A stretch of 9,524 nucleotides of DNA from Eubacterium sp. (GTDB taxonomy: Bacteria; Bacillota; Clostridia; Oscillospirales; Acutalibacteraceae): positions 1 to 9,524 of the forward strand of contig JAIDLO010000210.1 in the NCBI GenBank assembly GCA_029050995.1, given 5' to 3'. The notes beneath the pieces were generated by a model. The model searched no databases. It had not been told where the DNA came from and saw only the letters and a list, made by a program, of their open reading frames with translations. Of the stretch, positions 6,094 through 9,524 are shown piece by piece (within the stretch, counting starts at the first letter, position 1; each line of letters begins with the position of its first letter). A program made the position numbers and the translations under genes.

Positions 6094-6189
6094 TTTATAC
6101 CGTGTTTAGAATTCAACAGAGATTTTGTGCTTTCCTGCGTTTGTGCTTACCTTGAGAATGACAGCTTCGCAATCATCTATTTTCTGCAT
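6094..6189 (-). repeat. GH5 3' end, copy B of the direct repeat
   Basis: This is the native end of the GH5 gene plus 12 bases after its stop, and it matches 3922-4017 with 11 differences in 96 bases. After the shared TATAAA, copy A runs into a terminator hairpin, whereas copy B runs into unrelated AT-rich sequence before the SPFH gene. Confidence 0.8.
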
Positions 6190-7617
6190 TTCAAAGTCGC
6201 CGTCTGTCGTAATCGACTTTGGCTGAGCAGGAAGATAAACCTCGGTTGGTACATCAAATTCGCCGTCCTGCTTATAGGACAATTCAAATGTGTTATTCTC
6301 TCTATCATAGCAGTAGCTCTCTATAGTTCCCGTTACAGCAACAGGATGCGGACGAATAAGAACATCTGTAAACAGCTCACTGTTTACTGTTGCATTAGGA
6401 TCAGACCAGTCGTGAGAGCCGTCAAAATTCAGCCAGTATGTACTGCTCCATTTATACGAATCAAAAAGAGTCTGCAGGAATTTAATGTGGTGGAACCACT
6501 CATTGCCTTCTGTATAACCGCCCCATTCGCCAACGATTACAGGCAAACCAAGCCTTTCCTGCGCGCGTCTGTGCTCGTCAAAAATAGATTTGATTCTCTC
6601 GTTATTTGCATATTTATATTCAGGTGTATCAACCATAAAATCATATGCGTGCGGGGCAAATACAACATTGTCGTCTTTTTTGCCGTCCACTGTCGGTGCA
6701 GGGCAGGAATAGGGGATACCGAGGTTTGAATAGTAGCTGTTTTCCATTACGACTATTTTGTCGCTTCCTGCATTTCGGATAGCCTTAAGCGCTCTGTTGA
6801 TAAACGGAGAATAGCGTTCGGTGTCAAATTTCTGAATAAGCTTGTCTGCCGAGCTTGTAACCTTTCTGAGCTGTTCGCCGCCGTAAAGATCAAGCACCTC
6901 GTGGCGGGTTTCGGGCTTTAATGCACGCTTAATAAGCTTTGAAAGCGGTATGGATTTATCAAAAACAGTTGTTGAAATGAGCTTTCCGATAATCTTTCTG
7001 ATAACCTTTCCGCCGTCTGTTCCCGGGAAAGGCTCATTCAGAACATCAAAGCCGATAATCGCATTATGCTCGCCGACCTTTGATAAAACATAGCACCACA
7101 TATCGCAGAATCTGTCCTGTATACCTTTGCCGCATAGGTCTGCATTGCTCCAGAAATTGTCAAACGCAGAATGAACTGCCTTGCTGAGAAAATAGCCCTC
7201 TGCCCATACAAAGCGTGCCCTTGTATATTTATGTCCGTTTGTCATAGTCGCCCACTCGGGAGCGCCATCACCATCGCCGTTACCAAAGCCGGAATACAAA
7301 TCCTGGTGCACATCAAGATAAACATAAATGCCCTGCTGTTCACACTCATCAAGAATAGCCTTCATTTCATCAATATAAGTGTCATTATATTTTTCCATTT
7401 CAGGCTCAACAGACTCCCAGGTAAAGCCAAGGCGAATAAGGTCTATACCGGATTCCTTAAGCTTCTTTGCAAGCCCCTTTTTCCATAGGATACCATAATC
7501 CCTCTTGCCGGTTTCGCTGTTATAGCTGCCTTTGTCGCAAACACATATGCCGTTGAAAATTCTTTCACGACCGAAAGAATCAACAAGTCGCATTTTTTCT
7601 GCTTTGATTTTCTCCAT
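6106..7617 (-). CDS. GH5 glycoside hydrolase, endoglycosylceramidase-like, cytoplasmic
   Basis: A 503-residue family 5 retaining beta-glycosidase with a likely C-terminal beta-sandwich (about 425-503). Motifs: NGICVCDKGS (22-31) resembles the GVN..K segment of endoglycosylceramidase relatives; R62 in DLIRLGFTWE; LDVHQDLYSG (101-110); LNEPFPGT (193-200) with acid/base Glu195; APHAYD (321-326); and VGEWGGY (362-368) with nucleophile Glu364. The LDVHQD and LNEPFPGT segments are typical of the glycosylceramidase/steryl-glucosidase branch rather than cellulases. It has no signal peptide or anchor, so the substrate is probably a small imported beta-glucoside or internal glycolipid; the exact substrate cannot be read. 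The start has an AGG 8 nt upstream, and a strong divergent promoter precedes it. Its last 27 codons are duplicated at 3934-4017. Confidence 0.85.
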   Translation of the reverse strand: MEKIKAEKMRLVDSFGRERIFNGICVCDKGSYNSETGKRDYGILWKKGLAKKLKESGIDLIRLGFTWESVEPEMEKYNDTYIDEMKAILDECEQQGIYVYLDVHQDLYSGFGNGDGDGAPEWATMTNGHKYTRARFVWAEGYFLSKAVHSAFDNFWSNADLCGKGIQDRFCDMWCYVLSKVGEHNAIIGFDVLNEPFPGTDGGKVIRKIIGKLISTTVFDKSIPLSKLIKRALKPETRHEVLDLYGGEQLRKVTSSADKLIQKFDTERYSPFINRALKAIRNAGSDKIVVMENSYYSNLGIPYSCPAPTVDGKKDDNVVFAPHAYDFMVDTPEYKYANNERIKSIFDEHRRAQERLGLPVIVGEWGGYTEGNEWFHHIKFLQTLFDSYKWSSTYWLNFDGSHDWSDPNATVNSELFTDVLIRPHPVAVTGTIESYCYDRENNTFELSYKQDGEFDVPTEVYLPAQPKSITTDGDFEMQKIDDCEAVILKVSTNAGKHKISVEF

Positions 7618-7648
7618 AAATATTACCTACTTTTCTTTTGTTACTTTG

Positions 7649-7677
7649 ATTATACTAAAAGCAGAAATATTTGTCTA
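7649..7677 (-). promoter_or_regulatory. Promoter of the GH5 gene (leftward)
   Basis: Read leftward, TAGACA (7677-7672) and TATAAT (7654-7649) are spaced by exactly 17 bp. Transcription would start near 7642, giving a short leader to the ATG at 7617. It probably also feeds the zinc-ribbon genes downstream. Confidence 0.7.
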
Positions 7678-7678
7678 T

Positions 7679-7693
7679 AGAATATGACATTCT
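7679..7693. promoter_or_regulatory. Possible shared operator between divergent promoters
   Basis: AGAATATGACATTCT is an inverted repeat (AGAAT/ATTCT around ATGAC) placed between the two outward-facing -35 boxes. The position suits a regulator acting on both GH5 and GH130, but the arms are short and AT-rich and could be chance. Confidence 0.25.
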
Positions 7694-7696
7694 TTC

Positions 7697-7725
7697 TTGA
7701 CTTATGAGGTAGAATATAATAAACT
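7697..7725 (+). promoter_or_regulatory. Promoter of the GH130 gene (rightward)
   Basis: TTGACT (7697-7702) and TAAACT (7720-7725) are spaced by 17 bp. A perfect TATAAT (7715-7720) overlaps and would pair with the weaker TTTCTT (7693-7698, 16-bp spacer). Either gives a start site about 30 bp before the ATG at 7757. Confidence 0.5.
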
Positions 7726-7756
7726 TTTATTAACTAATAATGAAAGGGATGATTAT

Positions 7757-8707
7757 ATGGCAAAAATAATCGGTTTACCACTTAAAAATATTCCTTGGCA
7801 GGATAAGCCTGAGGGATACAAATATCCTGTTTGGCGTTACAATGCAAACCCAATCATAACAAGAGATAATCTTTATATGGCAAACAGCATTTTCAATTCA
7901 GCTGTTGTTCCTTACAAGGATGGCTTTGCAGGTGTATTCAGAGTTGATTTTCGTTCAAGAGCGCAGGAAATCGTTACAGGATTCAGTAAAGACGGTATCA
8001 ACTGGGAACTTGACGACAAGGTAATTTTCCACGGCTATGACCCAAGAATGTGCTGCATTGACGGCAAATATCATCTTCAGTGGGTTAAGCACACACCTCG
8101 CGGAACAACAATAGGTCTTGCTTATACTGAGGATTTCGAGAATTGGACAGAGCTTGAGGATGTATGCTATCCTGTTGCAAGAAATGGTGTACTTTTCCCA
8201 AGAAAGATAAATAATGAATATATGCTTCTTATTCGTCCTTGCGACAGAGGTCATACACCTTACGGAGATATCTTCCTTTCACGCAGTAAGGATCTTGAAT
8301 ATTGGGGTAAACACAGATTTGTTATGGGCCCTGTAAATAACTGGGAAATGACAAAAATCGGTGCAGGTCCGACTCCTATTGAAACAGACGAAGGCTGGTT
8401 AACCTTCTATCACGGCGTTATAACAAGCTGCAACGGCTTCTCATACAGTATGGGTGCTGCTATTCTTGACAAAGACGAGCCTTGGAAGGTTCTTCACAGA
8501 GCAGACAGCTTCCTCCTTGGACCGCACGAAATCTATGAATGTGTCGGCGATGTTCCGAATGTTGTTTTCCCTTGCTCTGCACTTTGCGATGCAGAAACAG
8601 GCAGAATTGCTATTTACTACGGAGCAGCAGATACAACCGTAGCCCTTGCATTTACAACAATTGATGAAACCGTTAAATATATACTCGACAACGATATGAT
8701 TAAATAA
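7757..8707 (+). CDS. GH130 beta-mannoside phosphorylase
   Basis: A 316-residue GH130 enzyme with a five-bladed propeller, expected to cleave beta-mannosides with phosphate to give mannose 1-phosphate. Motifs: NP at 31-32; GVFRVDF (59-65); GYDPRM (93-98) with Asp95 as proton donor; ARNGVLFPRK (141-150); a conserved IGAGPTPIETDEGWLTFYHGV block (201-221); and YYGAADT (287-293). Sequence style is closest to mannooligosaccharide-type phosphorylases (GH130_2-like), but the linkage (beta-1,4 or beta-1,2) cannot be settled. It has no signal peptide and is cytosolic. The start was set at ATG 7757 because AAAGGG lies 8 nt upstream; an earlier in-frame TTG at 7697 falls on the promoter -35 box. It is divergent from GH5 and followed by a strong terminator, so it is monocistronic. 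Confidence 0.9.
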   Translation: MAKIIGLPLKNIPWQDKPEGYKYPVWRYNANPIITRDNLYMANSIFNSAVVPYKDGFAGVFRVDFRSRAQEIVTGFSKDGINWELDDKVIFHGYDPRMCCIDGKYHLQWVKHTPRGTTIGLAYTEDFENWTELEDVCYPVARNGVLFPRKINNEYMLLIRPCDRGHTPYGDIFLSRSKDLEYWGKHRFVMGPVNNWEMTKIGAGPTPIETDEGWLTFYHGVITSCNGFSYSMGAAILDKDEPWKVLHRADSFLLGPHEIYECVGDVPNVVFPCSALCDAETGRIAIYYGAADTTVALAFTTIDETVKYILDNDMIK

Positions 8708-8746
8708 GATATAAGAGTGGAAATTCCATTCTTTAGCTTACAGAAA

Positions 8747-8784
8747 AGCCCTAAATTTCAAGATGGATTTAGGGCTGTTTTTTT
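8747..8784 (+). terminator. Intrinsic terminator of the GH130 gene
   Basis: AGCCCTAAAT (8747-8756) and ATTTAGGGCT (8767-8776) form a perfect 10-bp stem with a 10-nt loop, followed by G and seven T (8778-8784). Confidence 0.85.
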
Positions 8785-8810
8785 AGTTATATAGAAAAGT
8801 AATTGAAAAA

Positions 8811-8829
8811 AGCAGTTGTATGAACTGCT
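8811..8829 (+). other. Hairpin in the leader of the EamA-like gene
   Basis: AGCAGTT (8811-8817) and AACTGCT (8823-8829) form a 7-bp stem just before CTTTATTT and the GGGGG ribosome site (8838-8842). It could affect translation. The transcript start is unknown, as no convincing promoter was found between the GH130 terminator and this gene. Confidence 0.3.
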
Positions 8830-8849
8830 CTTTATTTGGGGGATTTATA

Positions 8850-9275
8850 ATGTGGTCAATGCTTTATCCGATTATAATCATTGTTGCAGCAAACACCATT
8901 TATAATATTTGCACAAAATCAACGCCAAATGAAATGAACTCTTTTGCGGCACTGTTTGTTACATATATAGTAGCTGCCGTAATAAGCTTTATAATGTTTT
9001 TTGTAACCTCAAAGGACAAAAATGTTTTTACGGAATTTACAAAAATAAATTGGGCGCCGTTTGTGCTTGGTATTGTAATTATAGGTCTTGAATTGGGATA
9101 TATTATTGCTTATCGTAACGGTTGGAAAATGAATACTGTTTCTGTTACGGCAAATATTACGCTTGCTGTTGTTCTGATATTTGTTTCGTTCATATTCTAT
9201 AAAGAAAGCATCACTTTTAAACAGGTTATCGGTATGTTCCTCTGTGCCGGCGGACTTGTCCTGATTAGTATATAA
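8850..9275 (+). CDS. Half-size EamA/DMT-type membrane protein
   Basis: A 141-residue hydrophobic protein with five predicted membrane helices at about 3-20, 33-53, 70-88, 96-116 and 122-141. The pattern AFxxT-like helix 2, LELGYIIAYRNGW (80-92), then NITLAVVLIFVSFIFYKESITFKQVIGMFLCAGGLVLI fits one EamA repeat of the drug/metabolite transporter superfamily (FYKE followed by Q-IGM--C-GG). Ordinary EamA transporters have two such repeats (ten helices), so this single-repeat form would need to pair as a dimer, as SMR proteins do. The ATG at 8850 was chosen because GGGGG lies 7 nt upstream; an in-frame ATG at 8820 falls within a hairpin and lacks a site. Substrate is unknown; nearby sugar genes make a metabolite role possible but not shown. 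Confidence 0.75.
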   Translation: MWSMLYPIIIIVAANTIYNICTKSTPNEMNSFAALFVTYIVAAVISFIMFFVTSKDKNVFTEFTKINWAPFVLGIVIIGLELGYIIAYRNGWKMNTVSVTANITLAVVLIFVSFIFYKESITFKQVIGMFLCAGGLVLISI

Positions 9276-9324
9276 TGTTTATAGCAGCAATGAACCTGAC
9301 TCAATTTGTTACTTGAGATAAACC

Positions 9325-9371
9325 TGTGTTTCCGCAATACAATACATATCGCACTTTATTTATGAAGTCCA
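9325..9371 (+). repeat. Dispersed intergenic repeat, copy 2
   Basis: The 47-base counterpart of 2076-2121. It lies in the 182-bp gap after the EamA-like gene, just upstream of the promoter at 9379. The rest of the gap holds only a weak hairpin, CTCAA/TTGAG (about 9299-9316). Confidence 0.45.
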
Positions 9372-9378
9372 TTTGATA

Positions 9379-9407
9379 TTGAATGCATTTTTATATCATG
9401 GTATAAT
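9379..9407 (+). promoter_or_regulatory. Extended -10 promoter of the last gene
   Basis: TTGAAT (9379-9384) and TATAAT (9402-9407) are spaced by 17 bp, with TGG directly before the -10 box. Transcription would start near 9414, about 44 nt before the ATG. Confidence 0.7.
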
Positions 9408-9457
9408 TTATTAATTGAAACAGATTAATAAATCGGACTTTATGGGAGGAGAAACCA

Positions 9458-9524
9458 ATGATACAAAAGGTAAATCTGAAAGAGAATGTAAATGCGATTG
9501 ATGAACTTTTCCTCTATAAGCGGG
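9458..9524 (+). CDS. 5' end of an unidentified gene, cut by the window edge
   Basis: ATG 9458 follows a strong GGGAGGAG ribosome site (9444-9451) and its own promoter. Twenty-two codons are visible, starting MIQKVNLKEN and ending DELFLYKR. The opening vaguely resembles small cupin-domain proteins, which often begin M-I-x-K-V-N-L, but too little is present to assign it. Confidence 0.7.
   Translation, partial: MIQKVNLKENVNAIDELFLYKR

Noticed and set aside
6067..6729. A 220-codon open frame on the + strand
   Set aside because: Antisense shadow of the GH5 gene; its composition is Cys/Phe/Ile-rich as expected from reading complementary codons.
7697..7756. A TTG start that would add twenty residues to the GH130 protein
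   Set aside because: That TTG is part of the -35 box, no ribosome site precedes it, and AAAGGG fits the ATG at 7757.
1..9524. CRISPR arrays, tRNA genes and insertion sequences
   Set aside because: No regularly spaced repeats, cloverleaf sequences or transposase motifs were seen in reading both strands.

Overview
The window is chromosomal DNA of a low-GC, Gram-positive anaerobe. Strong GGAGG-type ribosome sites, sigma-A-like promoters, an AT-rich composition and glycoside hydrolase types common in gut Clostridia point to a Ruminococcus/Oscillospiraceae-like gut or rumen bacterium. The taxon is an inference; no rRNA or marker gene is present. No tRNA, CRISPR array or transposase gene was seen.

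Region 1 (1-1664, + strand) is a tight three-gene operon behind one clear promoter: a 62-residue charged protein, a 176-residue helical protein of unknown family, and a RelA/SpoT-type nucleotide pyrophosphotransferase with all core synthetase motifs. The last two overlap by ATGA. The layout resembles toxSAS toxin-antitoxin or phage-defence modules and is the best candidate here for an undescribed system.

Region 2 (1665-2310) has no credible gene but is rich in structure. It holds a candidate ~110-nt small RNA with an extended -10 promoter, a possible pseudoknot and a perfect 11-bp terminator; then a second terminator, a run of hairpins, and a third strong terminator. One segment recurs, diverged, near 9325.

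Region 3 (2311-7617) is mostly on the - strand. It holds a single-domain GH29 alpha-L-fucosidase; a + strand remnant of a secreted lipase that lacks its nucleophile half and begins 2 bases from the fucosidase start; a two-gene zinc-ribbon module (membrane protein plus SPFH protein with five zinc ribbons, YdjI-like); and a GH5 glycosidase related to endoglycosylceramidases. The zinc-ribbon module is bracketed by two ~88% identical copies of the GH5 3' end, and the GH5 terminator-like hairpin now sits beyond the distal copy, so the module appears to have been inserted at the GH5 tail.

Region 4 (7618-9524) has a compact divergent promoter driving GH5 leftward and a GH130 mannoside phosphorylase rightward, then a strong terminator, a half-size EamA-type membrane protein, and the first codons of another gene behind its own promoter. 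The glycosidases and the phosphorylase all lack signal peptides, so they most likely process short imported oligosaccharides in the cytoplasm.
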